DNA of 64,000 bases from Lantana camara (taxonomy: Eukaryota > Streptophyta > Magnoliopsida > Lamiales > Verbenaceae): positions 91,427,001 through 91,491,000 of the forward strand of contig CM074861.1 of the NCBI GenBank assembly GCA_037501455.1. The letters are read 5' to 3'. Made by a program: the position numbers and the translations under genes. Each line of letters starts with the position of its first letter. Position 1 is the first letter of the stretch. The notes under the pieces were generated by a model. The model was not told where the DNA came from. It was given only the letters and a program-made list of their open reading frames with translations, and searched no databases. Positions 12,522-23,880 of the stretch are shown in pieces.

Positions 12522-14165
12522 GATGGACTCCAGCTCGATTTCGCCATCAAACTCGATTTTAAAGCAACGAACAACCAGGCCGAGTACGAAGCACTTGTGG
12601 CAGGACTAAGGTACGCGACGGAAAACAAGATCGACAAGCTAGCCATAGTAACTGACTCCCAGCTCGTTGCCAGGCAAGTCAACGGCATGTATGAGGCTCG
12701 GGAAGAATCCATGGCAGCGTATCTCAAGATGGTGAAAGAGTTGACCTCGAAGCTAAAAGAGTTCAAAATCAAACAAGTCCCCGGCGAGGAGAACGGCCGA
12801 GCGGATGCCCTGTCAAAGCTAGCAAACGGATTCCAAGGGACAAAGGATGCGGCCATCTCTTTCATGGTATCGGGGGGCCGCGCGATCGACGAAGGAAAGG
12901 TCGACGTCGCCGTCATCGATCCGCCGGAACCTTGTTGGATGGACGATCTGATCGCATTCCTCAAGAACGGAGTTTTGCCCCAAAATCGAACTGAGGCCAG
13001 AAGAATAAAATATCGATCTCTGCTCTATATGATAGATCGCGAAGGCAGGTTGTTCAAAAAATCCTTCCCTGGTCCCCCTCTAAGATGCCTACGACCTAGC
13101 CAAGCCCAAGACGTCCTGGAAGAAGTCCATGAGGGATGCTGCGGAAACCATTCCGGAGGTCGAGCTCTAGCTCGAAAGATCTTAAAGAGTGGGTATTTTT
13201 GGCCGACTATGGTGTGGGATGCGAAGATCCACTCTAGGAAATGCCCCAAGTGCCAAAAGCATGGCAACCTAATCCACACTCACCCGGCATCCATGATACC
13301 GATCGATGTCTGCTGGCCCTTCGACCAATGGGGAATCGACATCATCGGTCCCTTCCCCTTGGCACCTAGACAGAAAAGGTTTGCCATAGTATGCGTCGAG
13401 TACTTCTCAAAGTGGGTTGAGGCCGAGGCGGTCCCCAAAATTATCGATGCAGTGATAAGGAACTTCCTCTGGAAAAATATAATCTGCCATTTTGGGGTTC
13501 CGAGGGTACTCATCTGTGACAATGGTCCTCAATTTCGATATGAGAATACTAAGAGCTATTTTCAAGACCTCAGGATCGACCTCAGATTCACTATTGTTGG
13601 TCATCCACAAGCAAATGGTCAAGCTGAAGTCACCAACCGGATCATTATTCAGAATCTCAAGACCCACCTTGACGCAAAACTGGGAGCGTGGGTGGACGAG
13701 CTCGACGGTGTACTATGGGCTTATCGAACTACCCCGTGGGCAGCCACGGGACAGACCCCATACTCTCTGGTTTACGGATCCGAAGCCGTCATCCCATCGG
13801 AGTTGTTACACGAAATCGCTCGTGTATCACAATACCAGCTCGACCAGAATACAGAGATCAGAGCTGAAGATCTAGATGTGATTGAAGAAAGCAGAGAACA
13901 TGCCTATCAGAAGCTCAAACAGTATAAGGCAGCAGCGGCTCGATCATACAACAAATACGTGAAGCCCAGATCGTTTCAGATCGACGACCTAGTGTTAAAG
14001 AAGGTCGAGGTCTTTCTACACGTCAGAAAACTTGAGCCTAACTGGGAAGGACCCTATCGCGTCACGGAGATCGGGAAAAACATGGCCTACCGGTTTGAAG
14101 ACATGGCTGGGGAACCACTACCTAGACCTTGGAATGCGCATAACCTGAAGAAGTTTTACACTTAG
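12522..14165 (+). pseudogene. Tat second RNase H and integrase
   Basis: Continues the archaeal-type RNase H that begins at MYTDGSS upstream (NNQAEYEALVAGL, then TDSQLV and GRADALSKLA). This second RNase H is diagnostic for the Tat lineage. Integrase follows: an HHCC zinc finger (HEGCCGNHSGG to CPKCQKHG), then the catalytic DDE triad as D in WGIDIIGPFP, D in LICDNGPQF and E in NGQAEVTNR. The C-terminal part ends NAHNLKKFYT and a stop at 14165. The 522-codon frame from 12597 to 14165 is intact, but it is severed from upstream pol by the TAG at 12519-12521, so it is not independently functional. Confidence 0.85.
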
Positions 14166-15060
14166 TTTCCCAGTTATTCCAAGAAATTGTAATGTTCACA
14201 AGAGATCGAATTCGACTGAGAATCGACCTCTTTATTAATGAATTGTTTCAGTATTCAATCAAACGACCCATAGTTGTGTTTTAACTTGTGAATAAGAGCG
14301 CTCATTCGACGTAAGGTCATGAGTCCGGGAAAGAGCAAGCCCTACCCCCCTGCATGTAATGTTTTCAAATCAGCTAGGAATCGAGATCCAATGAGGTCGT
14401 CCAACGACCCGAAGAGATCCGGAAAAATCCTGGCACACTCAATCCAGAGATCCAAAGAGACCGATTTAGGTCCAATGAGATCCAGAGATTTCCTAAAATG
14501 ATCCATCTTTTAAATGATTCGATTAGGAAATAAAGATCCGAGGAGGTCGTCTTTGGACCCAAAGAGATCATAAAAATCCTAGCACCCGCAAAATCTTACT
14601 AAGATCGAGAATCTACGCATCTTTAAAGAGATCGACTTTCGATCCAGTAGGAATGACGGATAAATGATTCTTTGGTTCAGGAAATTCTCAACGAGGTCGT
14701 AGTTACGATCCGAGATCGATGTCGATCCGATGGAAACACAAACGAGATTAGCCACGTATTTCGCACACTGATCCAAGTGTGAGTAGCTATCAAAATTAAT
14801 CCCAGTTCGAGCAGGCCAACGCATGCGGGATCGAATATTCCTCAACTTGTAAAAAAAAAAAAAAAAAAAAAAAGTGAAGGAAACTTAAAATTCATCCACG
14901 CATTCAGGTTAAAAAAAAAAAAGAAAAGCAAGGTCAATTACACCTAGCGTATTGAGCTCACCACGCGATGTGGCTAGATAGGCAATTGTTTAACAATAGA
15001 AGTAAAGGAAAAAGAAGCAAGTATTCACCCAGCCACAACCCGGCTGGAAGGTCGAGCTAA
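14166..15060. other. Non-coding spacer between pol and the antisense gene
   Basis: Contains loosely repeated GAGATCC / GAGATCGA words (for example 14380-14580), two long A-tracts (about 14850-14872 and 14910-14921) and no coding frame with recognisable domains. Tandem-type repeats in this position are common in Tat elements. Confidence 0.55.
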
Positions 15061-15082
15061 TTGACTACAAGAAATGGGAGAT

Positions 15083-17669
15083 TCAGTCGAGCTCAACAGG
15101 AGCCGACGTGTGTTCCGGAACGATTCGGCGGTTGGCCCTCTCGAGCTCTCTAACGGTAGGAAGGAAGCTTTCGACCGGGACCAGCATAGGCAGCTCACAC
15201 GAAACTGGACGCTTCTCCTTCTTTGCTTTGGTGATCTCGATTGCGTGACCATATTTGAAGGTCGCCCAGTCGATCCGAACTGGCTCGTCGGTGGCACCTG
15301 GATCTGGGAGCAGGGGGCCAATCGTTTCAAACTTGAAGTTCGGGATGATGACATCCTGGGCTTTGAGCTGATTGATGGCGATCTGGAATCCCTCAGTGAG
15401 ATCGTTCTCTCCCACTATCAAGCTCGTCTCTTCGAATCCCGGGCCCTCCATAAACTCGCGAACTGCATACCGCTCGATCTCCAGCTTGCACTTCTTCATT
15501 TCCTCAGCAGCTTTGCAGATCTTCGTCTGGGCCAGATCAAAGATCTCGTTCCGCCCCTCTTCCTTTGAAGCAGCTTTTGCAGCCTCGAGCTGCTTGGCAA
15601 ACTCTTCCATCATCTGGGCCAGCTCGGCAGCATGAGCCTTCTCTGCCTTCTCAAGAGCCTCCTGCGAGCTCTTCCACTGGGCCTCCATGGTCTGCTTCTC
15701 CTTGACCCGTATCCTCTTCTCTTCTCGGGCCTCCCGGAGTTCCTGCTCGAGCTTTTCAACCTTCTCCGGGTTCACTGAAGCGAGCCGGGCCTTCATCAGT
15801 TGGTATTTTTCCTTGTATTTTTCCTTGCCCGCCTTGAAGACCTCGGCCTCATGGATCGAGTTGACCAGAACAGGCAGGATGTCCTGAGAACGGGAAAGCA
15901 GATCGAGTGAGACCGATCTCAAGGATCGATTCAAAAAAAAAAAAAAAGCTAAGAAAACTTACCCCAAAAAGACCTCTGGCAGCCTGGTACCTTTTCTGCC
16001 TCACAGATCGCCCAGAGAGCTTCCTCTGCTCGTCAATAATGCACCCAGTGTTGAAGAGGGCAGCGAGGAGATCGGGGTCTGCTTTTTCGAACGCTAGAGC
16101 TCGATCGGTACCATCCGCCTTCTTGAGCTCAAGGCCAGCAGGCCACTGGGGAGAGGGGTCTTGGGAAAATTCAAGAGCTGGGACTCCTCGTCAGACTCCT
16201 CAGAATCCTGCAGTTCGTGAACCAACTCTCTAAAGGGCCTCTTGCCTACCCCACGCCTCGCCTGAACAAACTGGAGTTGAGAATCAACATCTTCATCAAA
16301 ATATAAAGGCAGATGATCTAAATTTATTACTTGTTCGGCGTCATCCTCGGCCTGCCCAGTCGGCTGTGCCGACGATCCGGTGTGCCCCTCAAACTCCTGA
16401 CCGCGAAGGGGATCTCCGGCAGTCTGCTCAGCCAGATCGGCGTCCAGATCGTGTAACTCCTTCGAGCACCTCTCTTGTTGGGCTCGTTGGGCGTCCGGGA
16501 GGGAGTTGATTATGGCGCGAGCGGCCTCCGCCACTGGTCGCAGTTCGTCCGGGGTAGCATTCCTTTGGTTCATCGCCCTCATCCTCGCAGCTCGAGACAT
16601 TATCAACGGACGGAGATTTGCAAGACGAAAGGAAAGTCAAATCGACGGAATAGATCAGCGAAAGACAAAAAAAATAAATAAAAGGACCTTGATCGAGTAG
16701 GGGTCCGGTCGAAGTGAGAGCATACCAAAACGGAAGTTCTTTCTACGATCCCCGGTTATACTGCCCGCTTCGACCAGATTCCCCGTCCTCATCAGGTTTG
16801 TATGGTCCAGAAGCCCCAAATTGGTTAACAGTACGAATCGTCCGTGGAGCCAGGTCGACGACTTGGTCACGAGCCGCCTTGGGCCGTTGTCCCACCAAGT
16901 AATCCGGAAGCGAGGTACGATGGGGAGATCGATGAAGAAGAACTTGGACTTCCAGTTGACCCCATGAGGCGTAGACGGGATCGATACAATCTTCCGGTTC
17001 GGCTTCGATTGGAGGTTGAAGTACCCGACCCCGGACTTGGTAGCACTGTTAAGCGTGAAAAACTCCCCGAAGTCCCAGATCTCTGGATCGAACCCGAGGC
17101 ACTTCATCATAATAATCATGCAGTGCATTAGCGAGAAAGAGTTGGGGGTCAGCTGGGAAGGACACAGGTTATATCGAACTAAAAAATCCGCAATGACCCC
17201 GGGAAAGAGGAAGTCTGAACCCGTATTTGACGGAAGCATAGTACATACCAACCGATCTCAAACCCCTCGGTCTCTCAACTGTTTCCCCCTCCTGCGGCAT
17301 GCGAACTGTGTATTGGGGACCCAACCCCAATAGCCTGGTGACCTCCGCGAACTCCTGAGGAGTTATCTTAGAAAACCTCTCAGAAACATGCGAGAGGGTC
17401 CGATAAACATGCGGAGGTCGAGCTGGGGGGTTCCCGATATGCACCACAGGTTCCCCACCATCGATCTGCCTTTCTCCGACCTGTTCTTCCCCTCCAGTTT
17501 CCTCCTCTTCCGGTTCGTCTAACAGTCCTATAGGTCACCGTACCCTAGACGTCGAAGCCGATCCCCCTCTATTCACCGTCAGAACTTCGCCCCTTCCCGA
17601 TGCGAACTCAAAACTTTCACTTGGTAAAGGGGGGAGGGGCCGGCAGGTCGTCTTCTCGTCCTGAGCCAT
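15083..17669 (-). pseudogene. Antisense extra gene of the Tat element: Transposase_28-like plus coiled coil
   Basis: A gene on the strand opposite to gag-pol, between pol and the right terminus. This position is known for extra ORFs of Tat elements. Reading - strand: ATG at 17669; acidic N-terminus; Transposase_28-like region (GFRLPLSRG, IADFLVRYNLCPSQLTPN, 17240-17050); continued basic/aromatic segment to about 16655; acidic linker (16094-16606, LQDSEESDEESQLL); and a 283-residue strongly heptad-like coiled coil (15083-15934, VEKLEQELREAREEKRIRVK). A consensus splice donor (GGTAAGTTTT read on the - strand) at 15962 and A/T-rich gaps suggest several introns. An in-frame TGA near 17534 (CGA to TGA against the other copy), a 28-base deletion near 17655 and shifts make this copy inactive. 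The family's function is unknown; nuclear or RNA-related roles are guesses. Confidence 0.65.
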
Positions 17670-18228
17670 AAAAGCTAAAAGAAGATGGGGAGTTTACCTT
17701 TCCAAAGTGGATCGCGGAAGCGCCTGTTCACAAACGAGCTGAGCAGATCGGAGCAGTTCGGTTCATAGAGTGTGCAAATGGTGAATTTGGGGCTCAGGGA
17801 GGTCCCCTATATATAGAGGTTGAAAAAGTAACGCCTCGAAATACGAAACGACGCCATAATTACCCTGCACACGCCAATCCCATGGAAGGTCGTGTCGCAT
17901 TAAATACGGTGTCAGACCGAACCGACTCGAAAGTTACGCCTAATAATCAGGGCGGCAGTTCGACTCCAACGGCCACGACGGTTCCCCTGCCCATTGCCAG
18001 ATCGATGAAATTACCACTGCGAAAATTCATACTGGTAATTTGGGGGGCCTCTGACATGGCACGATAATACAGGAACACGTGGCGCGTCAACGTTGGCACC
18101 ACATGGACCCCACGCCGACCTGGATAAACCAGAAACGACCTCTGGGATAGATCATCAGATCGATATCGGGCCCACAGATCATCAGATCTACGCAAGGACG
18201 TCAGATCGACCAAATTTAAGCCAGATCA
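17050..18228 (-). repeat. Right terminal block, inverted relative to the left block
   Basis: Read on the - strand, this starts TGATCTGGCTTAA and contains the antisense-gene promoter and 5' half. It matches 7100-8243 in opposite orientation (matching positions sum to about 25290). Only the final roughly 58 bases are also a direct repeat of the left block's end (8253-8310). The 5-bp duplication GATAT lies directly outside. Confidence 0.75.
17690..18140 (-). promoter_or_regulatory. Promoter and 5' leader of the antisense Tat gene
   Basis: Read on the - strand, a TATATATA box (17808-17815) lies about 140 bases before the ATG at 17669. The copy at 7475-7482 keeps the same spacing to its ATG at 7621. 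About 340 bases further upstream are also conserved between the copies, with only scattered changes. Conservation of TATA, leader and ATG in both copies supports a dedicated promoter. The transcription start itself is inferred. Confidence 0.55.
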
Positions 18229-19230
18229 GATATAACAACATCAGTTTTTATTATTATTATTTTTAATTTTCACATGAAGAGTTGTCGGACATAATATAAG
18301 ATACGAACATCTAACATAATATGACATAAGAAATGATATTTTCAGAACTATTCATATATCAAGCGTTAAAGGCCTATATATGCAATTAAAGCTTGGAATA
18401 AACCAAGAATTATGGTTACCTCTTTTAACGATTAAAATTCCATATTCTTCTGATTCTTTCTTTCGGTTTGGATAAGCTATTGACATCATATTTTTAACTT
18501 TCAGATATATTCCCCCATCACGTTAGCATGTTATTTAAGTCAAATTTAAAGTGAAATGATACATGATTCTCTTCACATATCTATCATTAACATATATTCC
18601 AATTATATGTTAATTTTAAGTAAAATACAATGAATAAATTAGGCCACTATATATCCCACCTCGTGATTCTGCTAAAACCCTATCATTTTCGGACAACCTA
18701 GTTCTTTGTAGTACAAGTTATAATTCATTGAAAACTTATTTTATGGCTAAAAATTGTACTAAAATATGCTTTGAGAATTAGGCAGAACCTTAGCCAAGAA
18801 TCAGAATCCTAATTTAATTAAATATTCTCAATTTCATAATCCGATTGTGGTGTTGTAGGCAGGCAAAAATACCAAGATGCCGTAACTATTGGTTATCTGC
18901 CTAATTCAATTGGGCCACTAATGAAATCAAGCTTAGATAGATGAAAAATGGACTACTAATATGACCTCCTCCACGAAAATATAATTAAAAATTTTAGAAT
19001 TGTGAAAATGTATAGTAAAATTAGTGAGTCACACGTGGTTTCGAGTAACACGGTCTGTTGATTTTTCCCACATCGTTTTCGTTATTATTTAAAACTTTTA
19101 ACTAGAGTGACGTCTTTTTCATGAAAGGTAAAATTTAAAAAATATGATGTAAAAATGAGTTCCTCATGTTATGGGATAAATAGATGTTTTAATGGCAGAT
19201 ATCTATATTTACAAACAAATAGTCGTACAG
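18229..19230. other. Intergenic spacer
   Basis: AT-rich, no coding frame. Around 18262-18345 the words CACATGAAGAGTTGTCGGAC and TAAGATACGAAC resemble the interior of the 54269-54420 MITE, suggesting a decayed copy. Confidence 0.5.
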
Positions 19231-19234
19231 TGCA

Positions 19235-19640
19235 GCGGCAGGAGGTTTGATTCGGGATGCGACAGGATCTTGGGCTGCTTGGGTTCGCGCTGAAGCTGGG
19301 TCGAATGTCGATCAATGTGGCGGAACTTTTGGGGCTCTGAAAGGGCCTCGAATTGGATTGAGAAAGACGATTTCTTAAAATTGAAATTGAAATTGATTCG
19401 GAGATTGTTTTTTATTGAGTAACGAAAGATGATATCGAATATCATCCCATGAGGAATGTGATTATGGATTACCGAAAGGCTACTGTGTTTGCCTTGGGAT
19501 ACGAAGATCGATCACACTTTCAGAGAAGCTAACGAGATTACGGATAAACTTGCGAAGATGGGGTATGGGATCCTGATAGATTGCGTTTGCCTTGGTTTTG
19601 CCGTTTGCGGCGTCTTTCGGATTGAAAAAAAAGAAAAGAA
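19235..19640 (+). pseudogene. RNase H domain remnant (LINE or RVT_3 type)
   Basis: Fragments of a plant RNase H-like domain are readable in shifting frames: GGLIRDATGSW at about 19240, then KLGRMSINVAELLGL, then a C-terminal FREANEITDKLAKMGYGIL at about 19520-19580. The order and spacing fit the RNase H domain at the end of plant non-LTR retrotransposon proteins or of RVT_3 host copies. Frameshifts and stops interrupt it at least three times. No reverse transcriptase is seen next to it. Confidence 0.6.
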
Positions 19641-20930
19641 AAGTTGGTAGCACTCCAAATGGACCAAAACCGTCTAAGATTTAGAAGACCCAACACATTC
19701 TACACCTATAAATGTTCAAATGACGGGTCAGGTAGTTAGGTTAGAGTAAGATGTCTAATGCACTAACATTTTTAAAAATATAATTTTGTCATATCATATC
19801 ATGTTGTGTCGAATACCGTATTTGTAATTTTTCACGTAAAAAATTTTAAAAAAAGATCACGTCATACCAGTTCTATCATGCCTATATTCATGCATTCTCT
19901 AACCCATTGTCTAACAAAATTGCGACAATCCTTTTAAAAAATAATAACTCTCATGGGTAAAATTTTCAACTGAAAAAGGGAAAATGACATTTCAAATCAA
20001 CCTTAATGAAACATAACATTAACCGAAATGGATTATCATGTTTTAACATTTGCAGCAAGCTAAATTTGAATAGTACACATAATGAATGGCCGGCAAAATT
20101 TTGGCACCAACAACAATTAACGTGCGATGGGCATAGCATAGATAGGGCAATTTGGCACATTATGAATTAAGGGGAAATTGGCATCATCAAGATTTTCGAC
20201 ATTGTCATAATATTCTACTTTAATTTTTGTTACTCCAACCAAGGACACCATATCCGCAACAAATGGGACCTCATTTCCCCATCTAAAACATAAAACATGC
20301 CCCTAGGGTTAAGGCCCTACCCCCACCCACTAGACTCAATGACCTAAGCAAACAATGTCCATATCTTACAAAAATAGTTTTTTTTTTTTTTTTTTTAGGT
20401 AATCATATAATAATTATATTACTCTTGTCATTTTTAAGAATGGATCAGCCAAGTATTCTTGAACGAGACCAGTAGTTGGAGACTTTTATATTTGAAAGAC
20501 GGATATTTGATATTCAATGTTTAATTCAGAACTAGAATCAGGTAACATTATGATGATTAAACTAGCAAATCAACTATACATGATATTTGACTAAAAATTC
20601 CATAATTACTAAACTACATGATATTTTGGAAAATTTTATATTTAAAGAGTCTGGTGCAATACTTTTAGTTCTTCTTAAAACATAAATTGATAATATGGTC
20701 GTACAAGATATGAACTAAAATTCTCAGGTAAGGTTCCACATATGGATCAAATAGAATAATTTACACCACTTTTGCTTTAAATATTTTAAATACCCCTATG
20801 TATAATATTGCATAAATTATGATCCTATGATACATATATATTTACATTTATAAATTCCAAATTCCAAAACCCCACCAAGCAAGCCCCACCCAAGAATGAC
20901 CTAAGCAAACACTCCCCAAAACCCATCCCC
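19641..20930. other. Intergenic spacer upstream of the GDU gene
   Basis: No coding frame. It contains a poly-T run (20379-20397), another degenerate MITE-like patch (about 19790-19895) and a 17-base sequence, AATGACCTAAGCAAACA (20339-20355), that recurs at 20895-20911 next to the GDU TATA box. Confidence 0.5.
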
Positions 20931-20937
20931 ATTCCTC

Positions 20938-20945
20938 TATAAATA
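20938..20945 (+). promoter_or_regulatory. TATA box of the GDU gene
   Basis: TATAAATA lies about 145 bases upstream of the ATG at 21089. It is followed by a CT-rich stretch (TTCCCTTCCCTCCCTCC), as is usual for plant leaders. This fits a leader of roughly 110-120 bases. Confidence 0.65.
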
Positions 20946-21088
20946 TACACATTTCCCTTCCCTCCCTCCTCAAGCACAAACACTTTTCTGTTTTCTCTTC
21001 ATTTCCTTCCATTTCCCACTAATCTCCTCTCCATTAAACTTTCCCAATAAGAAACAATATTACAAAAAACCCCACACCCAAAACCAAA

Positions 21089-21622
21089 ATGAGAACCGGT
21101 GGCAACTTATTTCACACCACGGCGGTTTCAAAAATGACGACCGCCGCAGCCACCGCCACCACCAAGGCCACGTTCTCGCCGCCGGCCACCATCCAACGCT
21201 CGCCGTGGCACTCCCCGGTGCCGTACCTCTTCGGCGGCCTTGCCGCCATGCTCGGCCTCATCGCCTTCGCCCTCCTCATCCTCGCCTGCTCCTACTGGAA
21301 ACTCTCCGGCGGAGACAACGACGGCCGGAGAGACGTCGAGGGTGGAGGCGACGGCGAGAAAGGCGAGAACAGCTCCGACGCCAAATCCGTGCCGGTTTTC
21401 GAAGAGAATTTCTTGGTCATTATGGCCGGAGAAGTGAACCCAACTTTCTTAGCCACTCCAATCTCAATGAAAGGTTGTAATTCCTCCATTGATGACAATA
21501 ACGACGCCAAATCAAACGAAGAAGAAGGGAAACCTAAACAGAAAGATGAAACAGAGCATGCAAATGGAGAAGGTGCAGCAGAGGCAGAATCCCGAGTGCA
21601 TCAAGAACAGAGCAGACAGTGA
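21089..21622 (+). CDS. GDU: GLUTAMINE DUMPER-like membrane protein
   Basis: Single-exon 177-residue protein. GDU proteins are small plant plasma/endomembrane proteins with one membrane span. Overexpression in Arabidopsis raises amino-acid export, and they interact with the ubiquitin ligase LOG2. Seen here: an N-terminal Ala/Thr-rich tail, a single hydrophobic span at about residues 45-68 (VPYLFGGLAAMLGLIAFALL), the conserved SYWKLSG directly after it, and the family-defining VIMAG motif at 110-114 within FLVIMAGEVNPTFLATP. The C-terminal tail is acidic and lysine-rich with low complexity. Length and architecture match the family (about 100-180 residues). The start is the first ATG after the TATA box, and codons before the span are GC-rich. 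No defects are seen. Which GDU paralogue it is cannot be decided. Confidence 0.93.
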   Translation: MRTGGNLFHTTAVSKMTTAAATATTKATFSPPATIQRSPWHSPVPYLFGGLAAMLGLIAFALLILACSYWKLSGGDNDGRRDVEGGGDGEKGENSSDAKSVPVFEENFLVIMAGEVNPTFLATPISMKGCNSSIDDNNDAKSNEEEGKPKQKDETEHANGEGAAEAESRVHQEQSRQ

Positions 21623-22032
21623 AATCAAAATCTTGCAAAAATATCAAGAAAAAGATAATTACTATAGTTTCTCTTCCTTTTTTTTAGACTTAATTTTGGG
21701 TTTCTGCTCAATTTTGTGATCCGGGAGACTGTAAATTTTTCTGCTGAGATGAAAATTTTTTAAGTTCAATACGAAAACTTCATCATTTTGGGACCACTAA
21801 TCATTTATCTAACAGCACAGCTGACAGCACCACTAATTACCCACAAAGACTAATGTACATCGTAAAGGCCAATCAATGTACTTAGCCGTAATCATGAGTT
21901 TTATCCCTGTTTAACTTGATAAGTGCGAGGGATCAAGACAAAGAATGTGTGGGAATTGTCATCAAGGCTCAAGCACTAACCTTTGCAGGAGAATAAAGTA
22001 GAGAAAATAGTGATCAAAGTATATATTCTTAA

Positions 22033-22314
22033 TTAATGGGAGTTCAAGTACTGTAGTATATATACACAATGATTTAAGATATTCATAATGGGGTCGCCGG
22101 CGGCGGGATGGGTCGCCGGAGAGACGGCGGGGACGTGTTGGAGTTGGACCCCACGCCACAAGGCAGGGATGCCTTGGTATTTGAGCATGGCTTTCTTTGT
22201 TGTTGCTTTTGAGCTGGAAAAATTGAGAAGTTTGAAATGTGCTTTGATTAGAGAAAGGGGCTGACGTGTATTTTGAGGTTCCCAATAATTGGCTGTAACT
22301 TGTAAGATGTCCAT
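22033..22314 (-). CDS. Unrecognised 93-residue open frame
   Basis: The frame starts MDILQVTANYWEPQN and contains KYQGIPALWRGVQLQHVP and a Pro/Ala-rich stretch (22085-22150) with clearly higher GC content than the surroundings. A second - strand frame (21962-22285) overlaps it. No family is recognised. It could be a small gene, an exon of a decayed gene or chance. The GC-rich, codon-like composition and convergent position to the GDU gene are the only support. Confidence 0.22.
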   Translation of the reverse strand: MDILQVTANYWEPQNTRQPLSLIKAHFKLLNFSSSKATTKKAMLKYQGIPALWRGVQLQHVPAVSPATHPAAGDPIMNILNHCVYILQYLNSH

Positions 22315-23872
22315 GAAATGCCTATCGTGAATCTGACCCGATTAAATTGCTATAATGAGAAACGAGTGTTTTAGGCTTATTGTATAATTGATAAAAAATA
22401 TAGAGATGATGACAAATTTAGTGACCTTTTGATTGGTTTGATTGGATTCAATCGAACCGATGTAAGTTAGATTTTTCCAAATATATATTTGTTTTCACCT
22501 CTTAATATTAGGAGATGAGCCACATAAAGAACTTTAAATGTGGGCTTTGAAATATAATATTTTAATTAAACATTTAGCTAACCGTAAAATATCGTCTAGA
22601 AGGTATGTGTTGCTGGTGTATTTTTCGATTAATGTTGATTCGTGTATCTAAATATTAAAGTTGTAAAACTTTATTTGATGTTTCTTCTTTCTTGATAAAC
22701 ACATGCCAAATATTTCATATCGAATAATGAGTAAGATCAAATATATTATTCATCATTGAGAGCGGAGTTCAACCGGTTAGTGTACTTGATGGGACTAAAT
22801 TGAAGAAAAGAATGGGAGTGGGGGGTGATGTCATAAAATAATAATTGTTATTTTATATTTGAAATAAATAAAATAATAAAATAGGTAATTTGTTGGGATG
22901 CAATATAGTTGGAAAGGTACGTGTGATACAGCAGATAGCCCGTGGCAGTAGGCTGCGGCGAACCGACGTCGTATGGCCTCCGCATGTACAATTCACATTT
23001 ATATCTACACCCACTGTTGCCCTGCTTTTTGCTGCGCCTCGTGACTTTCACAACCCTTCAAACAATTACACATGTCTCCTTAGTTTTTTCCTTTTTCTTT
23101 TTTTACATAGTTCAAGTTGGGTTTAATCTTTTTGTATTCAGTTTATCGGCTTAGAGACTGGTTGAATTATTTCGGTCTATTAATGGTTGTTGTGTTCTTA
23201 TAAAATCTGTTAAGTTACTCTACTTAGTAGTTGTCCTTATGGTGTTGTTGATGTTAGTGATATTTATAGTATTAGTGACAGAAAATTACTGTAAGAGTTA
23301 TTTATACGTAGATAAGTACACATTCCGACTATATAAAAGAAATGACCCCTGAGTTAGAAACGCTAGCTCCGCGAACATGCTCCTATTATTTCCCTCGCAT
23401 ACACGCCATGTTTTTCTCTTTAAAATCCTAATTAATTATTTTTTATAATTATAGGATAATAAGTTCATTTTTCAGGATAAATTTGAATCTCACTTGAGTG
23501 TGTGTATTAAAAAAAAAAAATCATGCAAGAATTTGTCCTCCATATTGATATTCGAAATCCCATTGTAAACTTAGTTTCAGGGGGGGGGGAAAAAAAAAGT
23601 TAGTTGGATTTGTTCACCAACATTACATTATATATAGGAAAAAGGAAAACCCGATGTAATGTAATTCAAAATTTATACACATTCATTGCAACATTTAATA
23701 AACGTTGAGTTGGGAGTTGGCTTCACGTGAGTGTTGGACTTTCAAAAAGGAAATAAAGCTTCCAGTAATTGGCCCAAGTTCAAAAAACTAAACAAAAAGC
23801 CACATTTGATCGGCCCAAAAATATCATTATCGGGCCCAAGTATCCGCCTCATGCAGCGATCAATTTCATCTG
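22315..23872. other. Intergenic spacer
   Basis: No gene is recognised. Short frames on both strands at 22848-23154 are overlapping shadows without domains. It includes an A-tract (23508-23520) and a G-then-A homopolymer pair (23581-23598). Confidence 0.5.
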
Positions 23873-23880
23873 ATTATATT

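Larger units (their letters stand above)
6484..18228 (+). mobile_element. Tat-lineage Ty3/gypsy retrotransposon, decayed, with inverted terminal blocks
   Basis: An 11.7 kb insertion bounded by the 5-bp direct repeat GATAT (6479-6483 and 18229-18233). The element starts TGATCTGACTCAA and ends TTAAGCCAGATCA, which are imperfect inverted termini. A primer-binding site starts at 8314, followed on the + strand by gag, protease, reverse transcriptase-RNase H, a second RNase H and integrase (8386-14165). The duplicate RNase H marks the Tat lineage (Ogre/Retand/Grande relatives). An extra antisense gene occupies 15083-17669. The termini are unusual: only the last roughly 58 bases of the left block (to 8310) and right block are direct repeats, while about 1.1 kb (7100-8243 versus 17050-18190) is shared in inverted orientation. 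Stops and frameshifts break every coding domain except the second RNase H-integrase part. Confidence 0.85.

Noticed and set aside
15074..16233. + strand frames such as 15074-15568
   Set aside because: Antisense shadows of the coiled-coil gene, whose - strand translation has strong heptad pattern and fits the family.
22848..23154. Three overlapping short frames on both strands
   Set aside because: Mutually overlapping, no domain, composition as in the spacer.
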